This document shows positions 25,101 through 37,100 of a stretch of 64,000 bases of DNA, in pieces. The notes under the pieces are model-generated. The model was not told the DNA's origin. It saw only the letters and a program-made list of their open reading frames with translations, and did not search any database. The position numbers and the translations under genes are program-made. The DNA is from Bretschneidera sinensis (Eukaryota > Streptophyta > Magnoliopsida > Brassicales > Akaniaceae), in contig CM043698.1 in the NCBI GenBank assembly GCA_023935145.1, positions 23,135,501 to 23,199,500 of the forward strand. The letters run 5' to 3'. Within the stretch, counting starts at the first letter, position 1; every line of letters begins with the position of its first letter.

Positions 25101-25938
25101 TTGTGAAGATCTTGAGTCCATCTTATTCGTGTTTTACTTGCAATTGCTGCTCCTGATGGAATAAAGTTACTCTGAGTAATAGGGATGACTCCAAAAGGAG
25201 GAGGATCTTGAGGTTGCTTTGTCTTTTGTTGAATACAGGAGCTTGTTCCGATGAGCTGAGAATTGAATGAATGATAGCCAACCTGAGTAATAATAAAAGA
25301 TATGACTATAATTATTCTCCAACCAAAGACCAGTTCTCCACAACAAAAACAATGTAACTCACTTTATGATTTTGATATCCCGTGAAGCTCATAGAGGTTT
25401 GACCTTTATCTGCTGAGTTCTGCAGGGTTGTGAAGGGGTCATATATTGGCAAATTCTGATGTGAAGTTTGGTATTGCTTTTCACAAGATATCTGATTCTG
25501 ATTGTTCTTTTGGAGGTGAAATTGAGCCACTGATTGAAGACCGAGAATATTGTCCGGCTCTCTTGAGTAAAAGTTAGAAGATTGATCTGATGGATTAACT
25601 GAATTACAATACGCTGATGACCGGGAACATGTAGTAGGTAAGCCATCAGTGACATGATCTCCATGTACGAAACCCATGCAGTGTTCGGCTGCATAGAAAG
25701 CAGAAGTTGGTGACACAAAATGGCTGGAAATGATGCTTGATGTACCATAATTTCCTGGAATTTGCTTGGTTGAGCCTCCATCATTGATTGCCGGTAATTG
25801 GGACTGGAAGCAAAGTCCCATGTTCCATGGCTGCTTAGAAGATGAAGATTTGGAAGAACAGTTTGTTGAGTCAAAAGAATAATAATCGCCTGAGGATCCA
25901 AAGCTCTTTTCTGGAACCTTTCTTTTGTGTGTGTTCAT
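22127..25938 (-). CDS. MYB-CC (PHR1-like, PHL) transcription factor, 375 aa
   Basis: Seven coding exons can be joined with GT-AG introns: 25938-25363, 25282-25060, 24973-24897, 24788-24749, 22636-22582, 22382-22313 and 22213-22127 (TAG). They total 1128 nt without internal stops. The start is set at MNTHKRK (25938); an in-frame upstream ATG at 25998 gives an implausible hydrophobic leader. Residues 1-235 are Ser/Asn/Gln-rich. A single MYB-like (GARP) domain spans about 241-298 (TRIRWTQDLHKQFVECV ... TIYHIKSHLQKYR). The MYB-CC coiled coil lies at about 322-370, with LHEQLE at 342-347. The family binds P1BS-like sites (GNATATNC) and includes the phosphate-starvation regulators controlled by SPX proteins. 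Relative to PHR1, the SPX-contact residues K325/H328/R340 correspond to R340/H343/Q355 here. The closest subgroup seems PHL5-like, which is an inference. Intron 5 (2.1 kb) carries two MITE-like repeats. Confidence 0.9.
22907..23282. mobile_element. MITE-like element, copy 1
   Basis: It starts AGTGTGTTTAGTAGAAAAG and ends GTACTAAACACATCCT, so its termini are inverted. The interior shares ATCCATTAACAT, ATAATGGTAAAAATAAT and TTACATTTTCTTT with copy 2 at 23937-24371. It is non-coding and lies in intron 5 of the MYB-CC gene. Confidence 0.7.
23937..24371. mobile_element. MITE-like element, copy 2
   Basis: It starts GGGTGTGTTTAGTAGGAAAG and ends TACTAAACACACCC, giving 14-bp near-perfect inverted termini. 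It is in the same orientation as copy 1, 650 bp away in the same intron. The flanks are TAA on the left and TTA on the right; a 3-bp TWA duplication would suggest PIF/Harbinger, but this is not decisive. Confidence 0.75.
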
Positions 25939-28214
25939 TATAATCAATCGAAAGCAGCAGACGAATAATAAGAAACTACTAAGTAGATCGACACCCAAGA
26001 AGCTATTTCTTCTTTTTTCTATAATATGAAAATTGTACTAAGGTGTAGCAGATAGAACAATATACTACTATATGAATTGAATTACTTATAGGAATTGAGA
26101 TTCTTTCTCTCTTATCTGAATTCTGAAGTGGAAATTAAGCTATAAAGTGTTTGATATTCCATTCCAAGTAGAATAGAGACCAAAAATGTTCTCTAATTTG
26201 ATACACCCAAAGCTCAAAGTGACTATAAAATTTATTTACTTGACAAAGCTCATCCCTTTTTTACATGAAAATAACTCTCCCCCTACATGATCTACAACAT
26301 GGAAAATAATTTTAATTTTATTTAAAGAATATCACAAAATTTTAAGAATCTGAAATTTTTAACAGAAGTGTAATACTGTCCAAAGCAACAATGTTAAGGC
26401 CTTAGAAGCTATATGCACATACAGACCCAATCGGCCTCAAAGAGCTGGCAGGTTATTCATCAATATCCTTGTCGGAATATCTTTTTTGCTAAAAATTTCT
26501 CATCAGTATTATTTTAGGGAACAATTTTCTTGGTATGATTGTGACCTTGTAGCATTATTAAATTCAATTATGTGTATATATTGCTAAGCATAGTTTTTTG
26601 AAATATAATATTTCTCTATGAGCGCGGCTAAAAGAGAATGGCAATGCATGACAGATGTCTTGATAAGGATTCGATGCTTCCAAAATGTCTTAAAACATTT
26701 TTATATAATACGAATGTATGATAAACAAATTAAACATAAATATTAGACATTTAAAACGTTTCTTGCACGACAAAGACAACTCATGGTACCATGGCAAAGC
26801 ACGTTATCCACTAATAAACAAAAGGCTTTTTTTGGCTCCATTTACATGAGGCTTTACCATGTAAAGTGACCTTTGGGTTTTCCAAGGGACCAGGCACATT
26901 GCTGTATGCCTCGTCTTGAAAGGGTAATTTGTCCTTCATAATATTGATCCTTACCACTAATTAACACATGGCATACCAAAACAACACATTTAGAAATTCA
27001 AACAACGTAAGAAGATGTACTTAAAGAAAATATGGCAGTTATAAGAGGATGTACCATTCTGCAATTTGGGGCTTGGAAACAGTCACTTGTAGCAAATGTC
27101 AACCACATTTGTCGATAGGTGCATGACTAGGATAGATCATAGATTCATATACAGTATATATAAATAGATATAGAAATGGTAGCCTTGTGGAAATGCTCAT
27201 TCATCAACTAGCTAGAATGTGCATTGATTCAGCCAAAATTTGATGCTTATTTCTGGTCTAAAGTTGGAATATGATCAATGCACCATAGACATTGACATAT
27301 TGTAGCTGTGTTATATTTATTTGAAAAGGCTCACTTTCTGGATTCATAACCCTCTATTTTCTTATTTCTCCCCCTCCCCCTACTTTTGACATTTTTTTGG
27401 TTTTCTCTTCATTTATCTATTATATAATTTGATAAGGAAATAAACTTATCTTTTTTTATGACCTTTTTCCAATATTTATCATCATCTTAGTTACTTGATC
27501 AGACACTGTTTTCTGTAAGCTTATCAAGATAAATAGATAATGTCAAAGACCATCTTCCCACAAGTCTACCTTTGTTTATCTTTTATCAAGTTGAATTCAA
27601 TAAAATGAAATATACGAGTCTGGATAACTTATCTAACAAAATTTCAGAAATTCCATCAATAAAAATGATTTTTTTTTCTATAGGGAAGCTTGAGCCATGG
27701 ACCACCAGAAGACTAGCAATAACTCCAGAAATTTTAAGCAACTTTTCTTCTTCACTTTTATTTTATAGCATTTAAAACCTTCACAAAAAAATCCCCACAT
27801 TGATATGCTGTATGCAATTTTTTATTTTTTATCTTCTGATTTGATGAATTCCTGGTTGTTAAGGAGAGTTTTCAGTTTAGACTAGAGTTGTCCATAAAAG
27901 AATAGTGCACATTGCAGGATCTGATCTGGTAGGGCTGCAGAGAAAATCTGAGGCAGAGCGGAGCGGTTTAAGTTGTAACCAGTTGAGAGATTGTTTTCCT
28001 CTAGCGCTTATATGGTAAAGCTTGTGATTTTCTATTCTCTGTGACTTGTGTTGCACTGAAATAAATAGATTATAAATATCTTCAGAAATAGCTAACAACA
28101 ACACGACACCCTACTGCTAACTGCTTAGAATTTTACATACAACAAGAATCAGCGAGAATTGGTTTTCTGGGCGTAGATAATTCAAGAGAAATTTTGCAAG
28201 CCAGTGTTAGTATC
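25939..28214. other. Intergenic region upstream of the MYB-CC gene
   Basis: The first few hundred bases left of 26200 should hold the 5'UTR and promoter of the minus-strand MYB-CC gene. The remainder is AT-rich spacer, with short ORFs (27572-27775, 27877-28104) that match nothing I know. No repeat boundary was recognised. Confidence 0.5.
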
Positions 28215-28475
28215 ACCTCCTATTCATTCTCTCTTTCCATTTCAAGGCTATTCATGCACAAATTATCTCCCTTAGCATGACGCGTTGCTATAAACATCTA
28301 ATTTTGTTATAATTGGCATGTTCCTGAAATATTCTGGTGCAAAATATCCTTTAATATCTCTAATGGCTGTAATAGTACAAGTCTGATCACTCAATAGAAG
28401 CTAGCCAATCCACAAGTTGAGATCCTTGGTGTGAAACAATCATCCAGGAGTATGTTTTGGGGTTTGGTATCACAA
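28215..28475 (-). pseudogene. LecRK kinase-domain fragment
   Basis: The DNA matches 29530-29790 of the neighbouring LecRK gene in the same order: TTTCCATTTCAAGGCT, CTATAAACATC, GGCATGTTCCTGAA, TATGTTTTGGGG and TATCACA. It corresponds to the kinase region from the catalytic loop to about 80 residues after DFG. Stops and indels interrupt every frame, and no other part of the gene is attached. It is a small relic of an extra tandem copy. Confidence 0.85.
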
Positions 28476-29263
28476 TATGTGACAAATGCTAGAAGAGTTT
28501 GAGTAGGGTGAGTAACAGGTTGTATAGGTAGATTCATTTGTAAATGAATTCACAATGGAATTGAGTTAATTTGTTGCAAACTCAATCAACATTGATAAAA
28601 TTTGTATTGAATTCCACAAAATGAAGAAACAAAAATCATGTAGATCAATGTACTACTTAAATTCAATTCATTATCTATTCTTAACATTCTAAATATGATA
28701 ATTCAATTGAATTCCACAATTTACTCAAATACAAGAAAGCCAAACATGAAAATTTATTCCAATTTATTTGCAAATAATTTTTTTTTTCAGTTTATTTAAA
28801 AATGAAACAAATTTTATTTTTTTCGGTTCCAAACGGAATGTAAGGAACAAAGACCGGTGCATTATGGTAAAACATTTACTCTCATCAGGTTGTAGTTCAA
28901 TCTAATTAGCCTAGAGAGATTGGAAAATACAAAAGCATGGAATCATATAGAGTGATTATCCTGCAAGATCACCGAATATAAAATAGAAAATTTTTATACT
29001 GATCATGGTTTCAGATGTTGCTTCATAATCAGAAATTTTTGTTTCATCTTGTGTAAGGACCAAATTCAGCACAAATGCTTATAAACTAATGCTGATATGA
29101 AACTAAATAATAGATTAAAAACTAAATTCAGAATCTTGTATTCATAATATATAGATTTTAGGAGTGTAAACTGAATGGAGAGCAAACAGAATATATAGTG
29201 AAAGCATGTATAGATAACTAGCAGCTCTGCATGCATAGAGACATGACATTAATTGTAAAGTTG
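28476..29263. other. Spacer and 3' flank of the LecRK gene
   Basis: The stretch is AT-rich, and 28540-28740 contains mirrored GAATTCCACAA and AATTCAATT words. It would hold the 3'UTR of the minus-strand gene that stops at 29264. No ORF of note. Confidence 0.5.
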
Positions 29264-31635
29264 TTACTGTCGGTAGCTTTTGCATATTGAGCCAAATGAG
29301 GAAGGACATGGGGGTTGAGAGACTTGAACGACTCCTTCAAGCATCTGTGTAACCATCCTCATGGAAGGTCTTATAGATGGATCCTCTTGTACGCACCAAA
29401 TTGCCAACATCACTAGCCTCTCCACCGTCTTCATGTCATTGCTTGCCATCTCGTTGTGCTCCACCAACTTATGTAATCTTTTTTCTTTGTAGCAGTCATA
29501 CGCCCAATCAGTAAGTATCATTTCCGCGTCATTCTCCCTTTCCGTTTCAAGGCTCTTCCTGCAACTAATGACCTCCAATAGCATGACCCCAGAACTATAA
29601 ACATCCACTTTTGCAGTAATCGGAATGTTCCTGAACCATTCTGGTGCTACATATCCTCTGGTACCTCTAATGGTCGTCTGTGTATGTGTTTGATCATTTA
29701 GAAGAAGCTTCGCCAGTCCAAAGTCTGAGATTCTTGCAGTGAATGAGTAATCAAGCAGTATGTTTTGGGGCTTAATATCACAGTGAATGATCTGCGTGCT
29801 ACACTCCTCGTGCAAGTATGTGAGTCCTCTAGCAATACCAAATGCTAGTTGGATTTGTTTGTTCCAGTCAGGCCTTGAAATTCCAAAGACTAAGCTAGCC
29901 AACGTACCATTGGCCATGAACTCATAGACCAAAAGCTTGTTTGGCCCCTCATCACAAAATCCTAGCAATCTAACTAAATTTTTGTGATGGGTCTTGGCTA
30001 TGACACTCACTTCAGTCCTAAATTCCTTCTCCCCATCTTGCAGAATCTTGTCTAACTTCTTGACCGCAACATAATTTTTTGAACTTGAAGTTGATAAGAC
30101 CCCTTTGTAGACAGTGCCAAAAGAACCTCTTCCAAGTTCTTCCCTAAACTCATCTGTGGATTCCTTGAGATCTGCATAAGTAAACTTGCATATATTTGTA
30201 TCAGGAAAGCTTGGTGTCTCTGTTTGTTTCTGTCTTTTCTGGTAAGCATAGAAAACAAACAGAGAAACCACCACTGCAAATAGGAAGTTGAGGAATACTG
30301 AGCTACCTAGAAGAAGTGCTCCTACCAAAATAATAGTACTTTGATTTTTCTTCCGCATGGATGAGTTCCCAGGGAGAGGTTCATCCGCAGAAACATCAGA
30401 TCTCGGTATTTTGATTAGAGCTTTGCCATCGGTATTGTAGTCCTTCTGTCCATTGGTCACTGGCAGTTTCTTCTTATGACAGCTCCCACCTTTGAATACG
30501 GCAATTACACAGTTACAATCATAGAGGCATGATATGCGACAGTCATCTTCACTTAATGGCTGCCCCATTATTTCATATAAATCCTCTGGCTTTGTACTGC
30601 CTAGCTCACATTTTAGCATTCTGTCTTGCTTGCAGCCATTTAAATTGTTTTTTGAATCCACGAGAGAGAACCCAGGAAGGCAGTTGCAGATTGGCCTTTG
30701 ATTTGCATCAAGTCTGCAGTAGCTATTAAAACCACAAGGTCCACGAACCTCTTCACTGGTGATACTTGAGCAAATATCATCTGGGATGGACCAGATAATA
30801 AGCCAGCTTCCGTTGTTTTGAGCTTTTGGGTGAGCATATCCCGTGAAGACTCCATCAAAATCCAATGTTGCCCTGTAATAATGATCTCCAGAAAGAAAAT
30901 TGTTTCCCTTTGTGAGGTTAACTACGCCTTTATTTCTTAGGATAACATTGATGTAACCTGACTCATCAAAAACTAACTGGTAGCCAGAATTCATTTCATC
31001 AGCACCATCAGCGGTGTTGCTCTCAAAATAAGACTTGTATGGAAACTTTATAGTCAGGGAAATGGCGTTAAGCACAAGATTGCCATTTGTTTGCAATTGC
31101 AGTTGGAATATCCCATTTGAGTAATTGCTAACTGTTTGCCGAGAAGATAAGTTTCCACCAATTTCCAGTACTTGAGTTGGCAAAATGGTGTCAGTAGGGT
31201 CCTTGAAGCTTTCCCATAAATAATTAGAATTTTTATCTGTAAGAACAAAATTTCCAGTGTCAAGCATGGCAGCATAGTCGATCCCTTTAGCAGACTGAGG
31301 TTTCCATACTTCTTGGCCTTTGGGGCTAGTAAGTGTGAAATGACCATCACTGGTAAGCTCGACCTTTGATCCTTCTGGTACTGGATCATCTCCAATTGCA
31401 TACCAAATAAGGGTTTTATCTGGTATCTTGTCAAACCAGATGGCAAGTAAGAACATATTTTGTTTTTCAATTTGGCGAAATCCAAAGGCAAAGTCCCCGG
31501 AAGGTGACTTCCATGAAGAAGAGCTCTTGGAAGCAGAAAGGAATGCTCCCAAGCTGATATTAGCAGTTTGAGAAATAACAAGAAGTGGTAGAAAAGAAGC
31601 AAGAGGCCAAGTTGGTAAAGAGTATGAATCACCAT
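29264..31635 (-). CDS. LecRK-type G-type lectin S-receptor-like Ser/Thr kinase; frameshift in signal peptide
   Basis: An uninterrupted frame (29264 to about 31587) encodes a single-exon receptor kinase of the RLK1/LecRK branch. Numbering from the TTG at 31552 gives 762 residues: bulb-lectin domain 1-145, EGF-like 268-308, shortened PAN region 315-390, membrane helix 406-436, and kinase 471-745. The kinase has the glycine loop GRGSFG (474-479), K498, HCDIKPQN (590-597), DFGLAK (610-615) and APEW (636-639). It would be a plasma-membrane receptor with an extracellular lectin head. The expected start, ATG at 31635 (MVIHTLYQLGLLLLF), is in a different frame. Compared with the copy at 44791 one base is missing next to 31590, so signal peptide and receptor are out of frame. 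Unless this is a sequence error or an upstream exon rescues it, the receptor cannot be secreted normally. The PAN region also lacks about 15 residues. Confidence 0.88.
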
Positions 31636-32182
31636 TGTTACAAAATTTGAAGAACTAACGTCAGATATATATGTATAGAATCCAGGTAACAAGGTCCAAA
31701 AAGAAATAAAGAGGGGGAAAGAAAAAGGAAATTGCTATGGGAAGTTCAAAGTGGGGAATGAAAAGTAAAGAAAATGGAAGCTCACTTGTCCTGTATCACT
31801 CATATGTGTCTATGTAGCTTTGATTAAAATTATTGTTGTTTTCAACACCAATTCTACAAGTCCTGCGTCCTATAACTCTTGATAAATTTATCTACCAATC
31901 TTGATTCTTCCTCGTAAATAGGTCCTTAATTTGTGAAATATACAAGCTACCCAATATCTTGGAGCTGTTTTAATCTGAACACTCAAGAGTAAGTGTCTGA
32001 CCAGTAAGTATATCATTAATTATCTTCCCTAGCATCTGTTTCCTACTTTTATATTTCCTCATCCAAATTTCCTAAGTCTCTAAATTTTGTTTGGTTTGTT
32101 CATAGCATTTGTCATTTCTGATTGATGAGCTTAGTTGACGGAGAGGGGATCAAACCCGGGTCTCTTATATGGAACCATTAGG
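31636..32182. other. 5' flank of the LecRK gene
   Basis: The minus-strand promoter region should be here. A TATA-like CTATACATATATATC lies at about 31664-31678 on the minus strand, roughly 30-45 bp upstream of the ATG. It is weak evidence. Confidence 0.35.
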
Positions 32183-33982
32183 TGATAGTGGTATGCCCTA
32201 GAAACCAATAACATTTAATTTCTAGGCATATTATTTGTAATTGATCTTTTCTTTATTGACAATAAATATTAATTTATGATATATATTTATATTATTTATC
32301 GTGTTAATTACAAATTATATTATGCGTGTTTACATGATAAAGCACATTGTATGTGTATACATGATAAATCCCATAAAATAAAAGTAATGGAAATAAGTAC
32401 CATGATGAGATCATGCTAATGAAAAGTATATATTTCCTTAAGTTTTATTCTTAAATGTTCCGGATAGATTAACTAAGAAAGATCATGGAAATGTTCCTCG
32501 TAATAAGATAACTAAGAAAGACATTAGTGAATTCGGATAGATTAAGACATACTATGTTTTCTCCAGGATGATTGATTTAATGGTCACTAGTGTACGAGAC
32601 ACTAAAACAAGTTATGTAAGTTCTTATTAGAGAATAGGTACATTGAACTGACTTGACTAAATTCCTAATGGACATTTTAATGGTTGTCAATAGAAGTTCT
32701 TACGTTGCAATTGTACAAGTGATCCTTTAATTTGAGGCACAGTAGATGTCTTATGTATAGATCATTATGCTTTGATGTTACTTAAATGTGATTTTAATCA
32801 TGGGTGACATAAGAGTAGTAATTGGGTATGACCACTTTTGGAGAATAATATCTATAGACATTGATCTAAAAGGATGTTAGGCTTGTTCAAATCCACGTAC
32901 ATAGACAAAATGCTAAAGAGGCTAAACATGGAAAATTCCAAGATGTGTCATGTAATTATTCTCTCAAAAGGCAAGTCCCCAAATACACCTGAGGAGAGAG
33001 AACCAATGAGTAGAATGGATTCATCATATACTCCATGTTATGTACAAGGTCTAATGTTGTATATGCTCTAAGTGTTATGAGCATATCCGTCAAATCCAAG
33101 TGAGTCACTCAATAGCTACGAAGAACATTCTTAAGGTCTTAAGAAGAACTAAAGACATGTTCCTCGTAAATGGAGAAGAGGATTTGAAACTTAAAACCTT
33201 CATAGAATTTAGTTTCACTATGAAAAATATGACAATAAGTCAATATACAGATAAGTGTTCACCTTAAATGGTGGAACGGTGAGCTGGATATGTTCCTAGC
33301 TAGCGACATATTTCTAGGTGTCAATCATGACTTATAAAATTCCTTAAAAATTAATTATAATTTATTCTTAATCAAAGAGAAAATTAAAATGAGTTTTAAT
33401 TAATTGTACGGGTCCAATTGCTACGTAAAAGTTACTATCTACTACCAACACGATATTAAACCCAATGGGTCACAAACAATAAAACAATTGTAAGAATAAA
33501 GAAAACTAGAGGGCTAATAGACAGAGTTCTAGGAACTAAATTAAACAGAGATTTAATTGCAATTCTAGAAATTCTAGAGTTTTTAGAGAAAGGTATTATA
33601 TTAAGGGTTTCAATTTGATAGAAACCCTAATGGTCATAATGCAACTTTTGAGTTTTCAGATCAGATCTTAAATTCTCTCTCTAAAGGCAAAAAACTAGAA
33701 AATAATCTTTGAGCTAACACTCTTGATTTTTGACGATCTAGTTGGGAATCTTTGTTCTTGATTGCTCGTGTAGATACGCTTAGAGATCAGACACTTAAAC
33801 AGCTTGTGAACTTGTTTCCAAAAGATCAACCAGAATCTTCATCGAAGTAAGGTATAAAGCTCTAACCTTGTATGATGATTAATTATCTTGTTCTGATACA
33901 TTCATAGAGAGTTTTTAAGATTTAAGTTTGTTGGCATAAAATTTTTAAATTTCAGTTGCGTTTTAATGCATATAGACTTACA
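32183..33982 (+). mobile_element. Copia remnant with intact ends and TTAGG target duplication, 1800 bp
   Basis: The element begins TGATAGTGGTATGCCC and ends GACTTACA. TTAGG occurs on both sides (32178-32182 and 33983-33987), a 5-bp target duplication. Between LTR-like ends there is a plus-strand block (about 32873-33270) that translates in pieces to the copia RT C-terminus (STYIDKMLKRLNMENSK, then SKGKSPNTPEERE) and the start of RNase H (FLVNGEEDLKLK). Stops and frameshifts are present. Downstream are U3/R/U5-like sequences (AACCCAATGGGTCACAAAC). It looks like an internally deleted element, not a simple solo LTR. Confidence 0.75.
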
Positions 33983-34149
33983 TTAGGCCCTCTACATTGA
34001 TAGAGACAGGTTATTATAATGATCTTGGTCCATTGCATAGAAATTTTCTTGCCATCTTCGTATTTAATGGCCTTTTAGGACCATGTAAGTTACCATCCAA
34101 ATGCTAGAGGTCTAAGGAGCTGGGGCTTTTTTTTTTTTTTTTTAATTTT

Positions 34150-37100
34150 ATATAAAGACTTTTAATAAACTGCAAACGTTTTTGCCATGATAAATTTATA
34201 TAAACTAAAATTTAAATTTAAATATGTGTAATAAGCTAATGAGTCCAATTTGGAAACTTGTAATAAACTATAACAGTTTAACTTTATTGCGGAATTTTTG
34301 CAAACCACGTAGACTTGACCATTGTCCTTGGGTTTAGTTTTGCTTTATTTAAAAACTTGAAATAAACTGCGAAAGCTTTCCTACATTGAATGGGTAGACT
34401 TGTATAACTATAACAGTTGAACCTTATTGTGGAATTTTTGCAACCCACCTAGACTTGACCATTGTCGTTGGGTTCAGTTTTGCTTTATTTAAAAACTTGA
34501 AATAAACTGCGAAAGCTTTCCTACGTTGAATGAGTAGGCTTGTATAACTATAACAGTTAAACCTTATTGTGGAATTTTTGCAACCCACCTAGACTTGACC
34601 ATTGTCTTTGGGTTTAGTTTTGCTTTATTTAAAAACTTGAAATAAACTGCGAAAACTTTCCTACGTTGAATGGGTAGACTTGTATAACTATAACAGTTGA
34701 ACCTTATTGTGGAATTTTTGCAACCCTCCTAGACTTGACCATTGTTTTTGGGTTTAGTTTTGCTTTATTTAAAAACTTTAAATAAACTGCAAAAGCTTTC
34801 CTATTTTGAATGAGTAGACTTGTATAACTATAACAGTTGACCCTTATTATGGAATTTTTGCAACCCTCCTAGACTTGACCATTGTTTTTGGGTTTAGTTT
34901 TGCTTTATTTAAAAACTTGAAATAAATTGCGAAAGCTTTCCTACGTTGAATGAGTAGACTTGTATAACTATAACAGTCGAACCTAATTGTAAAATTTTTG
35001 CAACCCACCTAGACTTGACCATTGTCTTTGGGTTTAGTTTTGCCTTATTTAAAAACTTGAAATAAACTGCGAAAGCTTTCCTACGTTGAATGGGTAGACT
35101 TGTGTAACTATAATAGTTGAACCTTATTGTGGAATTTTTGTAACCTACCTAGACTTGACCATTGTCTTTTGGTTTAGTTTTGTTTTATTTAAAAACTTGA
35201 AATAAACTGCAAAAGCTTTCCTACTTTGAATGCGTAGACTTGTATGACTATAACAGTTGAACCTTATTGTGGAATTTTTGCCACCCACCTAGACTTGACC
35301 ATTGTCTTTGGCTTTAGTTTTGCTTTATTTAAAAAACTTGAAATAAACTGCGAAAGCTTTCCTACGTTGAATGGGTAGACTTGTATAACTATAATAGTTG
35401 AACCTTACTGTGAATTTTTGTAACCCACCTAGACTTGATCATTGTCTTTGGGTTTAGTTTTGCTTTATTTAAAAACTTGAAATAAACTGTGAAAGCTTTC
35501 CAACGTTGAATGAGTAGACTTGTATAACTATAACTGTTGAACCTTATTGTTGAATTTTTGCAACCCACCTAGACTTGACAATTGTCTTTGGGTTTAGTTT
35601 TGCTTTATTTAAAAACTTGAAATAAACTGCGAAAGCTTTCCTACGTTGAATGAGTAGACTTGTATAACTATAACAATCGAACCTAATTGTAAAATTTTTG
35701 CAACCCACCTAGACTTGACCATTGTCTTTGGGTTTAGTTTTGCCTTATTTAAAAACTTGAAATAAACTGCGAAAGCTTTCCTACGTTGAATGGGTAGACT
35801 TGTGTAACTATAATAGTTGAACCTTATTGTGGAATTTTTGTAACCCACCTAGACTTGACCATTGTCTTTTGGTTTAGTTTTGTTTTATTTAAAAACTTGA
35901 AATAAACTGCAAAAGCTTTCCTACTTTGAATGCGTAGACTTGTATGACTATAACAGTTGAACCTTATTGTGGAATTTTTGCCACCCACCTAGACTTGACC
36001 ATTGTCTTTGGCTTTAGTTTTGCTTTATTTAAAAAACTTGAAATAAACTGCGAAAGCTTTCCTACGTTGAATGGGTAGACTTGTATAACTATAATAGTTG
36101 AACCTTACTGTGAATTTTTGTAACCCACCTAGACTTGATCATTGTCTTTGGGTTTAGTTTTGCTTTATTTAAAAACTTGAAATAAACTGTGAAAGCTTTC
36201 CAACGTTGAATGAGTAGACTTGTATAACTATAACTGTTGAACCTTATTGTTGAATTTTTGCAACCCACCTAGACTTGACAATTGTCTTTGGGTTTAGTTT
36301 TGCTTTATTTAAAAACTTGAAATAAACTGCGAAAGCTTTCCTACGTTGAATGAGTAGACTTGTATAACTATAACAGTCGAACCTAATTGTAAAATTTTTG
36401 CAACCCACCTAGACTTGACCATTGTCTTTGGGTTTAGTTTTGCCTTATTTAAAAACTTGAAATAAACTGCGAAAGCTTTCCTACGTTGAATGGGTAGACT
36501 TGTGTAACTATAATAGTTGAACCTTATTGTGGAATTTTTGTAACCTACCTAGACTTGACCATTGTCTTTTGGTTTAGTTTTGTTTTATTTAAAAACTTGA
36601 AATAAACTGCAAAAGCTTTCCTACTTTGAATGCGTAGACTTGTATGACTATAACAGTTGAACCTTATTGTGGAATTTTTGCCACCCACCTAGACTTGACC
36701 ATTGTCTTTGGCTTTAGTTTTGCTTTATTTAAAAAACTTGAAATAAACTGCGAAAGCTTTCCTACGTTGAATGGGTAGACTTGTATAACTATAATAGTTG
36801 AACCTTACTGTGAATTTTTGTAACCCACCTAGACTTGATCATTGTCTTTGGGTTTAGTTTTGCTTTATTTAAAAACTTGAAATAAACTGTGAAAGCTTTC
36901 CAACGTTGAATGAGTAGACTTGTATAACTATAACTGTTGAACCTTATTGTTGAATTTTTGCAACCCACCTAGACTTGACAATTGTCTTTGGGTTTAGTTT
37001 TGCTTTATTTAAAAACTTGAAATAAACTGCGAAAGCTTTCCTACGTTGAATGAGTAGACTTGTATAACTATAACAGTCGAACCTAATTGTAAAATTTTTG

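Noticed and set aside
25939..25998. In-frame upstream ATG of the MYB-CC gene
   Set aside because: It adds a hydrophobic leader (LLSSFLLFVCCF) foreign to a nuclear transcription factor.
35609..35848. Repeated 79-residue minus-strand ORFs in the satellite (also 37009-37248 and 37569-37808)
   Set aside because: They recur with the 700-bp repeat. The 140-bp monomer is not a multiple of three and the frame is not maintained from monomer to monomer.
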